A stretch of 64,000 bases of DNA from Paenibacillus arenosi (GCF_014841135.1 NZ_JACYTN010000003.1:248001-312000), one strand, 5' to 3'; shown: positions 36,228 through 45,327, counted from the first letter of the stretch. The notes: generated from the sequence alone by a model not told the origin. Made by a program: numbers and translations.

Positions 36228-37049
36228 ATGCTGCTCCATTTGCTTGGCACAGCTGCCTATGAAGGCATTCCATCCTTGTTTTGCCGCTGCTCACTATGCC
36301 AACAAGCTAGAAAGCTTAAGGGGAAAGACATTCGTACTCGCACTTCAGTCGTTATTGATCACGAGCTGAAAATAGACTTTCCGCCAGATACGTTGCTGCA
36401 TATGCTGCGTGATGATCTCGACTTGGAGGAGATTCAAGATCTGCTCATTACTCACTCTCACTCTGATCATCTGTATGCAGAAGACTTAGAAGCAAGATTG
36501 CCAGGGTATGCACAATCAGGTGAGGAACCCATCCATATTTACGCTCATGATATGCCTTTAGCTCGAATTCGTGAACGAGTAGGTCAAACGAGTAAATATG
36601 TTCTCCATCGAGTGCAGTTGTTTATACCAACGGTGACTCAAACGGCCACAGTCGTTGCGCTACCTGCCTATCATATGGATGAAGAGACCTGTCTCCTTTA
36701 TTGGATTGAAAAGAATGGTCATACCGTTCTACATGCTCATGACAGCGGTTGGTTTCCTGATGAGACGTGGAGTTGGTTGGAACAGCGAGGTCGGGAAGGA
36801 AATAAGCTGAGTGCTGCCATCTTGGAATGCACGATGGGGAATGACCCTGATTCCGGTACGCATATGAACGCAGCTGAGGTGTTTAAGGCGAAAGAGCGCC
36901 TAATCGCGTGTGGGGCGGCTGATCCTCAAACGGTATTTATCGTGACGCATTTTTCCCATAATGCACATCTGACCCATCAGGAGTTATGTGATTTGTTCGA
37001 GCCCCAAGGCATTAGAGTAGCTTATGACAGTATGAAGGTGCAGCTGTAA
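36228..37049 (+). CDS. MBL-fold metallohydrolase, PhnP-like
   Basis: A cytosolic metal-dependent hydrolase of 273 residues. The N-terminus FCRCSLCQQARK has the CxC/CxxC zinc cluster and the following Arg-rich segment (RTRTSVVI) of PhnP-type phosphodiesterases; the metal site HSHSDH is at 76-81, and further His/Asp ligands occur in HAHDSGW and THFSHNAH. AGAAGGGGGAAGTCAGT precedes the ATG. No phn genes are adjacent, so its cyclic-phosphate or other substrate is open. Confidence 0.82.
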   Translation: MLLHLLGTAAYEGIPSLFCRCSLCQQARKLKGKDIRTRTSVVIDHELKIDFPPDTLLHMLRDDLDLEEIQDLLITHSHSDHLYAEDLEARLPGYAQSGEEPIHIYAHDMPLARIRERVGQTSKYVLHRVQLFIPTVTQTATVVALPAYHMDEETCLLYWIEKNGHTVLHAHDSGWFPDETWSWLEQRGREGNKLSAAILECTMGNDPDSGTHMNAAEVFKAKERLIACGAADPQTVFIVTHFSHNAHLTHQELCDLFEPQGIRVAYDSMKVQL

Positions 37050-37252
37050 ATGCTGTAATGTTTATTCATACCTCCTTCATTCTCCCTTGTCATTAGTGTG
37101 TGATTACGATGCTATAGCAGCTAGGAAATAGACATCGTCGATGTGTAAGAAATGTAGGCGGTATATGTCCAAACCGTGAACAGAATCGAACGTTTCCCAT
37201 ACGTTTCGTATTCCTGCTATCGCGTGTTACGGTCAAATCACGTAAAATATAA

Positions 37253-37279
37253 GGGAATGCATGTACGCATTCCTTTTTT
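37253..37279 (+). terminator. Terminator after the MBL gene
   Basis: GGAATGC pairs with GCATTCC followed by six T. The remaining gap to 37434 contains an imperfect dyad GCAGTGATCACCTGC just before the MFS gene and an unused-looking AAAGGAGG at about 37326. Confidence 0.8.
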
Positions 37280-37434
37280 CATGAGAGTAGAAGCAATAAT
37301 CTATAACTCCCAAACTTTATCTCGGAAAGGAGGGGCAGGGGAAAGTATCGGATAATAAAATGGGCTAGACTCTGATCAATTCGATACGATTACTTCCTCA
37401 CTTATCAGAGGCAGTGATCACCTGCACGAGTTAG

Positions 37435-38625
37435 ATGAAAGCATTGATGTATATTTTGGTCATCATCTGCTTTATGGATACATTTGTACAACTGCCAGTC
37501 GTCGGACCTTATGCACTTCACTTAGGGGCGAGTTCTTTTGGCGCGGGGTTGGCCATTGGCATGTATTCGCTGACCAATATGCTGGGCAATATTGCAGCAG
37601 GACGTTGGATTGATCGCTACGGCGGCAAACGTGTACTGTTGATTGGTTTTATACTTACCTCCGCTATATTGCTGTTGTACTCACAAGTGAATAACGATAC
37701 CCAGCTCATTGCGGTAAGATTTCTACATGGTTTAGCAGGGGGGCTACTTGTACCGAGTGTGTTCACCTTAATATCTCGTCATGTACCTGACGAACGTCAA
37801 GGGAAGTCGATGGCGTTGTCTGGCGCAGCAGTTGGCTTAGCTGCCATTATTGGACCAGCTACAGGTGGTATTATGAAAGCGAAGCTAGGATTTGAAGCTC
37901 CATTCCTTACGGTAGCGGCTTTGCTGGTACTTGGCGTACTGCTGACGATATTTATTCCCCGTACGGAAAGCGAACAATCGAGTAAGGGCGAAAATAACGA
38001 CGGAAATGCAGGTTCACAACTTCAAGTGGAGCAGCCGGAGAGTAGTTTCAGAACCTTGTTTGCTGTGCGTCCTGTCGTCCAATCTTATATTGCTGCGTTT
38101 GCACTTATGTTCGGGATGGGTTCGCTTACTTACGCGTTACCGATAAAGACAGATGTACTGGAATTTGGGGGCCAGGCCTCAGGCATGATGATGAGTACGT
38201 TTGGCATGGTTGCGATTATGGTCTTTATGCTACCGACGAATCGATTATTTGATCGGGTCGTACCATTAAAGCTCATTATGCTTGGCGGCGGAATTGTTAT
38301 AGGATCCTTACTTGCGCTATCTTTTACTACGAATGAGACGATGATGTATGTAACGATGGCTGTATACGGCATAGGTTACGCGTTGCTGTTCCCTTCGATG
38401 AATACGTTGCTTATCCGCCATGTTTCACAGAAAGATAAAGGTAAAGCATTCGGTATGTTCTATGCATTTTTCTCGCTTGGTGTTGTAGGGGGCACTTCAG
38501 GTATTGGTTACTTAACAAACAGTTATGATACGGGATTACGAATTGCAGGCGCGGTCTTAGCGGGATTGTTAATTTTGATCTTCGTCGTTGGAAAAGTTCA
38601 AGTCAAAGTTAGCGAGCGTGCATAA
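37435..38625 (+). CDS. MFS transporter, drug-efflux type
   Basis: An inner-membrane carrier of 396 residues with 12 helices. The loop 2-3 motif GRWIDRYGGKRVLLIG and the helix-5 motif AVGLAAIIGPATGGIM mark the drug/proton antiporter branch. A hydrophilic linker (about 180-205) separates the halves. TAG precedes the ATG directly, so this is the earliest start; there is no good ribosome binding site within 15 bases, which is unusual for this window. The substrate is unknown. Confidence 0.82.
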   Translation: MKALMYILVIICFMDTFVQLPVVGPYALHLGASSFGAGLAIGMYSLTNMLGNIAAGRWIDRYGGKRVLLIGFILTSAILLLYSQVNNDTQLIAVRFLHGLAGGLLVPSVFTLISRHVPDERQGKSMALSGAAVGLAAIIGPATGGIMKAKLGFEAPFLTVAALLVLGVLLTIFIPRTESEQSSKGENNDGNAGSQLQVEQPESSFRTLFAVRPVVQSYIAAFALMFGMGSLTYALPIKTDVLEFGGQASGMMMSTFGMVAIMVFMLPTNRLFDRVVPLKLIMLGGGIVIGSLLALSFTTNETMMYVTMAVYGIGYALLFPSMNTLLIRHVSQKDKGKAFGMFYAFFSLGVVGGTSGIGYLTNSYDTGLRIAGAVLAGLLILIFVVGKVQVKVSERA

Positions 38626-38835
38626 CTATTCATCAGGGTGGAATAGAAAAAAAATCCATACTATTTGCGATATTACTGGTGATATCATGTAATTCCTAAC
38701 ATATTTCGGGTCGGTTTTTTTAAAAAAAAGTGAAAAATAGTGTATATAGAGCTGTTCATCCCGTTTCCTTCTTACAATTTTAGTGTTATTATGTTTCTAA
38801 TATTTCAAATTGATAATATAAGAGGGAGGCTAGCT

Positions 38836-39240
38836 ATGGACCTATCTATTACACTTTCCGAGCTGGAACAGTTAGATAATGACCAAAAAGTTGAGGCGCT
38901 TAAATCTTTACGAGCAACTTACAAAGTATCAGACATACGCAAAGGGTTAGGGTTCCCGCACAACAATGCTTACTATATGTGGTTGAAGAAACACAAAATC
39001 TACGATCAAGTGACGAAGAAGTATGATTTGTCGATTCCACTTGATAACGATCGCCGTTCTATACATGTTCCTTCCCTACCGATTCAGGAAGAGATTCATT
39101 TGTCAAACGGTGATATCCAATTAGATGTGCAAGGCTTCGCTTCTGGCGTAGCGACTTCAAAAATGCTGCAAAAATATGCTGCGTTGTTGAGTGATCAACC
39201 ACAATCCGTTCATATTCGCATTTCCATTACATCTAGATAA
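38836..39240 (+). CDS. Small protein with a possible helix-turn-helix, unknown function
   Basis: 134 residues. The N-terminal half (LSELEQLDNDQKVEALKSLR, then TYKVSDIRKGLGFPHNNAYY) looks like a helix-turn-helix or dimer region; the C-terminal half is beta-rich (IQLDVQGFASGVATSKMLQK). No named family recognised. GGGAGG lies six bases before the ATG, while the longer frame from 38740 has no site. It shares a terminator with the convergent MFS gene. Confidence 0.55.
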   Translation: MDLSITLSELEQLDNDQKVEALKSLRATYKVSDIRKGLGFPHNNAYYMWLKKHKIYDQVTKKYDLSIPLDNDRRSIHVPSLPIQEEIHLSNGDIQLDVQGFASGVATSKMLQKYAALLSDQPQSVHIRISITSR

Positions 39241-39277
39241 GACAAAATCTCGTTTGAGTGATACCTATAGATGATGT

Positions 39278-39307
39278 AAATAGCCACCATTGCGGTGGCT
39301 ATTTTTT
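39278..39307. terminator. Bidirectional terminator
   Basis: AAATAGCCACC pairs with GGTGGCTATTT around ATTGC, flanked by A- and T-runs; it serves the genes on both sides. Confidence 0.88.
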
Positions 39308-39313
39308 ATGCAC

Positions 39314-40603
39314 TTATTCTTTTGTTGCCGAAGTCCAAGAATCAATCTCTTTGTCGTTCGGAAGTAATAGACTTAGCAAGCCGAACAGCGGCAGAAATCC
39401 ACAAATAAACATAACCGTTTCAATACCACTACTATCAATCCACTGCCCAATCGCTAAGCTTCCTAATCCACCCATACCGAAGGCGAAGCCTGTAATAAGA
39501 CCAGATACGGTACCGATGCTACCGGGATGTAGCGCTTGTGTATAGATGACCGTAGTCGAGAAGCTGGTGAAGTAGACGAAGCCGCTTAAGCCCAGTACAA
39601 CCATCGCCCAAGATAGTGGTAAATGTGGCAATAGGAGTGCGAATGGAATAACGGAGAGCAAAGAAGCAATGATGAGATTCCGTTTCCCAAAGCGATCTGC
39701 CAATGGACCACCAAAGAATGTACCAATTGCACCCGAAAGCAGGAAGACAAAAATATAGATTTGAGCTTCATCAATAGACAATTTGTATTTCTCAATTAAA
39801 TAGAAAGAGTAATAGGTGCCAATCGCTGACGAATACCATGACCGTACAAAGACAAGTACGATAATAATAGCCGTTATCGTCCACACTTTTCTACGCTGTG
39901 CAGCATCTACTTGGCCTTGTGGTTTGCGTTTGGCAAATACGTAGCCGTTATTCAAGGAAGCTTGGTACCAGCGTGCGATATAGGTTTGGACAGCGATACC
40001 TGCTGCGGCGATAGCAGTAAAGCCTAGTGCTCCCATTTGCCCGAAGGGGATGAATACCCATTTCGTTAATAATGGGGCAAGAGACTGTCCCATGTTACCG
40101 CCAACTTGGAAAATGGATTGAGCCAAGCCTTTGCGCCCACCGGCAGCCATATGAGCGACTCGCATTCCTTCTGGATGGAAGATAGCCGAGCCGAGACCGA
40201 CGAAGATGACCGCTGCCATGACGACGGCATAGGTCGGAGCGAAGGCGAGGACAAGCATACCTGTAAAGGTGAAGCACATCCCGATTGGCAGCAGCATTGG
40301 TGTAGGCCTGCGATCCGAGGCAAAGCCAATGACAGGCTGCAAAATGGACGAAGTGACGTTCAGTGCGAATGAAATCCAGCCAATTTGGGTGTAGCTAAGC
40401 TGCATGGAGTCTTTTAAAATCGGGAAAATGGCTACGATAACCGCCTGTATCGAATCATTGAACAAATGAACGAAGCTAATCGCCAGCAAAATGTTGTACA
40501 GCGTTCTGGGAGCTGGTGTCGTTTGCTGTGTAGTGAGCTTATGAGCATTGTTCGATTGAGATACGGCAGTATGATTCGTAGTGACTGCTGATGGTTGTGA
40601 CAT
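39314..40603 (-). CDS. MFS transporter, fosmidomycin-resistance type
   Basis: An inner-membrane carrier of 429 residues, 12 helices. The start of helix 1, ISFVHLFNDSIQAVIVAIFP, the loop GFASDRRP, and GSAIFHPEGMRVAHMAAGGR with GLAQSIFQVGGNMGQSLAP are the hallmarks of the Fsr branch. The ATG at 40603 has GAGGTG eight bases upstream; the 36 extra upstream codons are not expected to be translated. The substrate is unknown; several Fsr relatives export small phosphonate-like compounds. Confidence 0.87.
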   Translation of the reverse strand: MSQPSAVTTNHTAVSQSNNAHKLTTQQTTPAPRTLYNILLAISFVHLFNDSIQAVIVAIFPILKDSMQLSYTQIGWISFALNVTSSILQPVIGFASDRRPTPMLLPIGMCFTFTGMLVLAFAPTYAVVMAAVIFVGLGSAIFHPEGMRVAHMAAGGRKGLAQSIFQVGGNMGQSLAPLLTKWVFIPFGQMGALGFTAIAAAGIAVQTYIARWYQASLNNGYVFAKRKPQGQVDAAQRRKVWTITAIIIVLVFVRSWYSSAIGTYYSFYLIEKYKLSIDEAQIYIFVFLLSGAIGTFFGGPLADRFGKRNLIIASLLSVIPFALLLPHLPLSWAMVVLGLSGFVYFTSFSTTVIYTQALHPGSIGTVSGLITGFAFGMGGLGSLAIGQWIDSSGIETVMFICGFLPLFGLLSLLLPNDKEIDSWTSATKE

Positions 40604-40828
40604 CAGAGTGACACCTCGCTTTATATGTAAGGGAATGTATACAATTATCCATTCTTTACTAATGTATGTAATAGTTAACGATACTCCTGTCAGTCGGGGT
40701 CTGCAATACACAATTTAGCCTGAAATGAGGGAATATCATGTCTTTCTTTCAGCAGGGCGGGCAAATGCTAATTATTTTGTATAAAAGATAAGCTAAGTAA
40801 AGTCGGCATGCTCTAGTAAATTGTAAGT

Positions 40829-40906
40829 AAAAAAGCACCTCTATCGTATGCACAGGAACGCTTCTTTGCTGAGAAAGATTCCGAGTGATTACGAGTAGAG
40901 GTGCTT
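40829..40906 (-). terminator. Terminator after the YjiH-family gene
   Basis: AAGCACCTCTA pairs perfectly with TAGAGGTGCTT across a long structured loop; on the minus strand a run of T follows. Confidence 0.8.
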
Positions 40907-40949
40907 ATCGATAAGATTACTTACTTATTGTATGTGAGGAAGCTTCATT

Positions 40950-42326
40950 TTAGAAAATGAGATGCGCCATACCAACGATAATTGGCAATGTAATAATGGT
41001 GCGCAGCAAGAAGATAATGATTAGATCGTGCAGCTTCACGGGAAGCTTCGAGCCCAGCAATAGTCCGCCTACTTCAGACATATAGATAAGTTGAGTTACC
41101 GATAAGGCAGCAATGACAAAGCGAGTGAGTTCACTCTCGATACCAGATGCCAATACCGTAGGCAGGAACATGTCTGCGAAACCGACCATAATCGTTTGCG
41201 ATGCTGCAGCGGCTTCAGGGACGCCTAGTACATTTAAAATAGGAATAAACGGTTTGCCGAGCCATTCAAACAATGGCGTATACGTTGCCAACGCAACGGT
41301 AGCTGTACCGATTGCCATTACGACAGGAAGTACGCCGATCCATAAGTCTAAAATGTTATGGAAGCCGTTCTTCACAAATGCCCCGGCCCCTTTATGGCTT
41401 TGTGCCTTCGCTACTGCTTGCTGCAAGCTCCAGCGCCAAGGTGTCCATTGTGCAGGGATTAATTCATCCTGCTGTGGCTCTACGCCTTCATAATACGTAT
41501 CAGATTTGCGAGACAGAGGCGGTATACGAGGCATAATAATAGCTGCCACCATACCTGCAATTGTAACTGTCGCATAGAACGGGAGGAACAAATGTCCCAG
41601 CTTAACATTTGACAAGACGATAAAACTGAATGTAATCGATACGGCTGTAAAGGTTGTACCAATAACAGCGGCTTCACGCTTGGTGTAGTAGCCTTCTTCA
41701 TACTGCTTGCTTGTCATCATGACGCCGATCGTACCGTCTCCAAGCCAAGAAGCCATGCAGTTAATGGAGGAACGGCCAGGCAGCTTGAAGAGTGGACGCA
41801 TAATTTTGGTCATCAATGTGCCTGCGAACTCCAGTAAGCCGAAGTCGACGAGCAATGGCAGCAGCAAGCCTGCCAGCAGGAACACGACGAATAGGCCAGG
41901 GATTAACCCTTCGAGCAGCATTCCGCCTGTATCCGCTGACCAAATCCACTCAGGGCCGATCTTAAGCAAGACGGACCATGCAAATAGAAGTCCTACCGTA
42001 CGGACCGCATACCAAAATGGCGGTATATGAAATAAGGTGCGCCATAACGATTTTGCTAACAGCTGTTTAGGCTTAAGTAGTAGGGAAATTGTAGAGCCGA
42101 CCCAAGCGATTGTTATGATAGCTACCGTAGCTGGAGCAATGAAGTCTCCCAGCAGGTGCTGAATATATTTTGCTAAAAAAGCGATTGGTACCGTCACTTC
42201 ACCATTCCATGTAACAGGAACGACAAACAGCATAAGGCCGATGATGGATGGGATAGCAAAGGCTAAAATAGAAGCGAGTGCTGGCCATTTATTCGGCGAC
42301 GGTGCCGTTTCTTTATGTGAATTCAT
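40950..42326 (-). CDS. YjiH-family membrane protein (nucleoside-recognition Gate domains)
   Basis: An integral membrane protein of 458 residues with about ten helices. Two Gate-like segments are visible: PLFKLPGRSSINCMASWLGD with GTIGVMMTSKQYEEGYYTKR and NILDLWIGVLPVVMAIGTAT with VGFADMFLPTVLASGIESEL. These match the YjiH/SpmA-type nucleoside-recognition family, whose transport role is not established. Probably monocistronic; a terminator lies downstream. Confidence 0.82.
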   Translation of the reverse strand: MNSHKETAPSPNKWPALASILAFAIPSIIGLMLFVVPVTWNGEVTVPIAFLAKYIQHLLGDFIAPATVAIITIAWVGSTISLLLKPKQLLAKSLWRTLFHIPPFWYAVRTVGLLFAWSVLLKIGPEWIWSADTGGMLLEGLIPGLFVVFLLAGLLLPLLVDFGLLEFAGTLMTKIMRPLFKLPGRSSINCMASWLGDGTIGVMMTSKQYEEGYYTKREAAVIGTTFTAVSITFSFIVLSNVKLGHLFLPFYATVTIAGMVAAIIMPRIPPLSRKSDTYYEGVEPQQDELIPAQWTPWRWSLQQAVAKAQSHKGAGAFVKNGFHNILDLWIGVLPVVMAIGTATVALATYTPLFEWLGKPFIPILNVLGVPEAAAASQTIMVGFADMFLPTVLASGIESELTRFVIAALSVTQLIYMSEVGGLLLGSKLPVKLHDLIIIFLLRTIITLPIIVGMAHLIF

Positions 42327-42530
42327 GTTCTGTATCTCCTATACCGAAATAAGTATAAATATGCAACAAGGACAACTTTATACGATTCTAGGTCAAATTC
42401 CAACCCTCTAGGGCATGGAAGTTATTAACACGTGCTAAATATTCCTGTCCAGGCCAATATTTCGCCTTGAGCAACGAAAACATTACCTCGTATGACAAGG
42501 GGGCGGATCCCTCCCACTCCTTGATGTCCT

Positions 42531-42714
42531 AACGGTTGCCATAGAGGCTATTCCGTGAATATGAATGGATTTTAAAATGTAACGGTCACGACGGAGCTTA
42601 TTTGTCTGAGTGATCGATATCAATTGTCTTCATTGCTAAAATAAGCTCAACTGCAACCGTTAAAAATCTGAAATGAACCATTTCATGAAAATAGCGCCTA
42701 TGGCGCTCGGTAGT
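42531..42714 (-). repeat. Dispersed intergenic repeat, copy 2
   Basis: Reverse-complement counterpart of 34580-34760, with the same order of landmarks. The two copies differ at scattered positions and by a few small gaps. It lies upstream of the YjiH gene. The remaining gap 42327-42530 shows no gene. Confidence 0.8.
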
Positions 42715-42884
42715 GGAATATGTGTTCATCAAGTGTATTTGTTCAAGTGCATTCAACGGTTAAGTATGTTCATGTTCATTTACAATATTATTTACATTAA
42801 TAGTAGTATTCCAACAAAAGGATGTTTCGTATGTATGTAGTGGAATTTCGCTACATACAATAAATGGAATATACTTACAATTAT

Positions 42885-43371
42885 GACTTGCATGTTGAAA
42901 AATAGATGCTGTACTCCAATTCCATCAAAATCCCCGTTAAAGAATGATCTAGCTTTACTATCGGTTACATTTCTTTCTTCTTCCTCTTCTATAATGACGG
43001 ATTTGAAGCCTGTTCTCGTCCAGAGGATTACATTTGGAGTTAGTGTTAATGTTAATGCATCAGTGCATCCTCAAGGGCGGGAACGGTCAGCAATACTGTT
43101 GTTCCTTCCTCAGTCACAGATTGAATCCATTGTCTTAGCAAATAGCTTCCTTCCTTATCAAGCTGGAACTCAGGATCTTCAATTAAAATAAGCCGCACAG
43201 CTTAGGACGCTGTGCGGCTGCTAGTGCCAAATGAAATCGCCGCTGCTCGGAAGGGGTGAGCTTTCCAAGTGCAATATGCTGCTTTTCTTTAAGACCAACG
43301 AGCTGCAGTAAGGATTGAATACGTGTTTTATCTGTTTTGTCATACAGCTGCATAAAGAAAGTGATTTGTAG
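42885..43371 (-). pseudogene. Eroded ABC-ATPase-like regulator (possibly ABC-LytTR type)
   Basis: Minus-strand remnant. From 43371 the frame reads LQITFFMQLYDKTDKTRIQ, LLQLVGLKEKQHIALGKLTP and SEQRRFHLALAAAQRPK, an ABC signature-type region, then breaks. It resumes in another frame as LILIEDPEFQLDKEGSYLL and TVLLTVPALEDAL, breaks again, and resumes as LTLTPNVILWTRTGFKSVII with an EEEEER tract. The first break lies at a perfect inverted repeat (43192-43218), the second at an eight-base duplication (about 43057-43070). TAA precedes the first fragment, so the 5' end with Walker A is missing. The order ABC part, acidic linker, then degraded tail resembles ABC-LytTR hybrid regulators. Confidence 0.6.
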
Positions 43372-43525
43372 TTAACATTTAGGCGGGAAATAAGTTGTTT
43401 ACAATGATAATACGAAATATTTCGACAAGCTAAATAAAATATGGTTATTTGTGGGTGTCAAAATAATGTTCGTGAAATACAATATATAAAGATATATTTA
43501 TAGATGAAAACTATTTTAATGTAAT

Positions 43526-43571
43526 AAAACACGAACATTAAATAAATTTATTGTTGACTCGTTCGTTTTAT
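43526..43571 (+). promoter_or_regulatory. PurR operator (paired PurBoxes)
   Basis: AAAACACGAACATTA (43526-43540) and the inverted GACTCGTTCGTTTTAT (43556-43571) have CGAA and TTCG cores 26 bases apart. I recall essentially the same layout in the Bacillus purE operator. The site overlaps the promoter -35 (43554). Confidence 0.75.
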
Positions 43572-43582
43572 ACCTCTACAAT
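43554..43582 (+). promoter_or_regulatory. Promoter of the FAD oxidoreductase leader
   Basis: TTGACT (43554-43559) and TACAAT (43577-43582) with a 17-base spacer; transcription start expected near 43589, about 35 bases before the purine aptamer. Confidence 0.75.
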
Positions 43583-43623
43583 AGGGGATGTTGCACGAAG
43601 GTTACTACAAATAGAAATCAATT

Positions 43624-43693
43624 TCGTTCGTATAACCCTGATAATAAGGTTCGGGGGTCTCTACAAGGAGCCGTAAATTCCTGTCTACGACGA
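43624..43693 (+). promoter_or_regulatory. Purine riboswitch aptamer, unusual J3/1
   Basis: P1 is formed by TCG-T-TCGTA and TACGACGA. P2 is CCCTGA with TTCGGGG around TAATAAGG, J2/3 is GTCTCTAC, and P3 is AGGA/TCCT around GCCGTAAAT. The specificity base is C (guanine/hypoxanthine type), but J3/1 reads TCTACG where ACTACG is usual, and the first P3 pair is A-G instead of C-G. Ligand preference may be shifted. Confidence 0.85.
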
Positions 43694-43729
43694 GGCGCGC
43701 TTTGACGCACCTTCGTGTAGGCAGGTTTT
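43680..43729 (+). terminator. Riboswitch-controlled terminator
   Basis: CCTGTCTACGACGAGG (43680-43695) pairs with CCTTCGTGTAGGCAGG (43710-43725), followed by TTTT. The 5' arm is the P3/P1 3' strand of the aptamer, so aptamer folding and terminator are mutually exclusive. Confidence 0.8.
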
Positions 43730-43809
43730 GGCATGTTCAATCGTCACAACCAATGGATGAGGAAAGTGTACAGCAGGCAACGATTCGAATGGACCTTAAG
43801 GAGGAGCTC

Positions 43810-45243
43810 ATGAGCAAATACGATGTAATTGTAGTCGGGGCAGGACCAGCAGGTATTTTTACATGTTATGAATTGATGTTGAAGGCGCCACAGCTGAAAG
43901 TGGCACTTATTGATAAAGGTCATGATATTTACCGACGCAATTGTCCAATCTTGGAAGAGAAAATTCAGAAATGTCCTCCTGCAGCAGGCAAGAAGGATTT
44001 TGCTGGATGTGTGCCGGCATGCTCGATTACGAATGGCTTCGGTGGAGCTGGAGCTTATAGTGATGGCAAGTTCAATATTACGACTGAATTCGGCGGCTGG
44101 ATGACGGACTATCTCGCTCCCACGCAAGTGTTGGATTTGATTCGCTATGTAGATGCGATTAACTTGGAGCATGGTGCAACGACAGATATTACGGATCCTA
44201 CAACGGACACGGTGCGTCGAATTGAGCAGCAAGGATATGCGGCTGGATTGAAGCTGTTGCGTGCACAAGTTCGTCATCTAGGTACAGAGCAGAACTTAGA
44301 GATCTTGAAATCGATTTATGAGAAGTTAGCCACTCATATTGATATGATTTATAAAGCGGAAGTATTGGATATTATTACGGTCAAACAAGAGGGCCGTCAT
44401 ACGATTAAGGGTGTTGAGCTGAAAAATGGCGAGCGCTACGAAGCAGATGCTGTCGTAATTGTTCCTGGTCGTGATGGTTCAGCATGGTTAACAGATATAT
44501 TGAAGAAGCGTCGTTTGAAAATGTACAACAACCAAGTCGATGTTGGTGTTCGAGTAGAGACATCCGATGTCGTTATGCGTGAAATTAACGAACATTTATA
44601 TGAAGGTAAATTTGTCTTCAATACTTCTGTTGGTACGCGTGTGCGTACATTTTGCAGCAATCCGTCAGGGCATGTTGTAGTTGAGAACCACAGCGGCATT
44701 ATGTGCGCGAACGGTCACTCTTATAAAGATCCGAAGCTGGGATCGCCAAATACGAACTTTGCCCTGCTCGTTTCGCACAAATTTACGGAGCCGTTCGATA
44801 AGCCGAATGAATATGCTCGTGAAATTTGTAAGCGTGCGAATGATTTGTCTGGCGGAGGTCTAATCGTACAAAAATACGGAGACATTATCCGTGGCAGACG
44901 TTCCACAGAGAATCGCATTCGTGAAGGTTTCTTGGAGCCTACGTTGAGAGAGGCTGTTCCAGGGGACTTAGGACTTGTTCTTCCTTATAATACGATGAAA
45001 AGTTTGATCGAAATGGTAGATGCGCTGGAAAAAGTAACGCCAGGTATCGCATCTGAGCATACTTTATTCTACGGTGTAGAAGCGAAGTTCTACTCAGCTC
45101 GTCCGAAGTTGGACGATAACTTCGAGTCCGAGATTGCAGGCTTGTACTGCGGCGGCGATGGCGCGGGGATTACGCGTGGTCTCGCACAAGCAGGAGCGGC
45201 AGGCGTGCATATCGCGCGCGGCATTATTGCGAAGCGTGGCTAA
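43810..45243 (+). CDS. FAD-dependent oxidoreductase of the COG2509 type
   Basis: A flavoprotein of 477 residues of unknown substrate. The N-terminal dinucleotide-binding motif is VIVVGAGPAGIFTCYELMLK; then GHDIYRRNCPILEEKIQKCP, GFGGAGAYSDGKFNITTEFG (typical of this family) and the C-terminal LYCGGDGAGITRGLAQAGAAG. GGAGGAGCTC precedes the ATG at 43810; the longer frame from 43702 would start inside the riboswitch terminator. It is controlled by a PurR operator and a purine riboswitch, so it should act in, or respond to, purine metabolism, a link not explained by its known family description. A terminator follows at 45276. Confidence 0.85.
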   Translation: MSKYDVIVVGAGPAGIFTCYELMLKAPQLKVALIDKGHDIYRRNCPILEEKIQKCPPAAGKKDFAGCVPACSITNGFGGAGAYSDGKFNITTEFGGWMTDYLAPTQVLDLIRYVDAINLEHGATTDITDPTTDTVRRIEQQGYAAGLKLLRAQVRHLGTEQNLEILKSIYEKLATHIDMIYKAEVLDIITVKQEGRHTIKGVELKNGERYEADAVVIVPGRDGSAWLTDILKKRRLKMYNNQVDVGVRVETSDVVMREINEHLYEGKFVFNTSVGTRVRTFCSNPSGHVVVENHSGIMCANGHSYKDPKLGSPNTNFALLVSHKFTEPFDKPNEYAREICKRANDLSGGGLIVQKYGDIIRGRRSTENRIREGFLEPTLREAVPGDLGLVLPYNTMKSLIEMVDALEKVTPGIASEHTLFYGVEAKFYSARPKLDDNFESEIAGLYCGGDGAGITRGLAQAGAAGVHIARGIIAKRG

Positions 45244-45275
45244 ACGGGTATTAGCTAGAAATTTATCGTAAGTTA

Positions 45276-45327
45276 GAAAAGTAGCCTAGCAACCTCTAAG
45301 TGATATGAGGAAACTAGACTACTTTTC
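45276..45327 (+). terminator. Terminator after the FAD oxidoreductase
   Basis: GAAAAGTAG-C-CTAG pairs with CTAG-A-CTACTTTTC, with inner CCTC/GAGG. Confidence 0.8.

Noticed and set aside
42883-43191. 102-codon plus-strand frame in the gap before the FAD oxidoreductase
   Set aside because: Opposite strand of the ABC-like pseudogene; the minus-strand translation makes sense and this does not.
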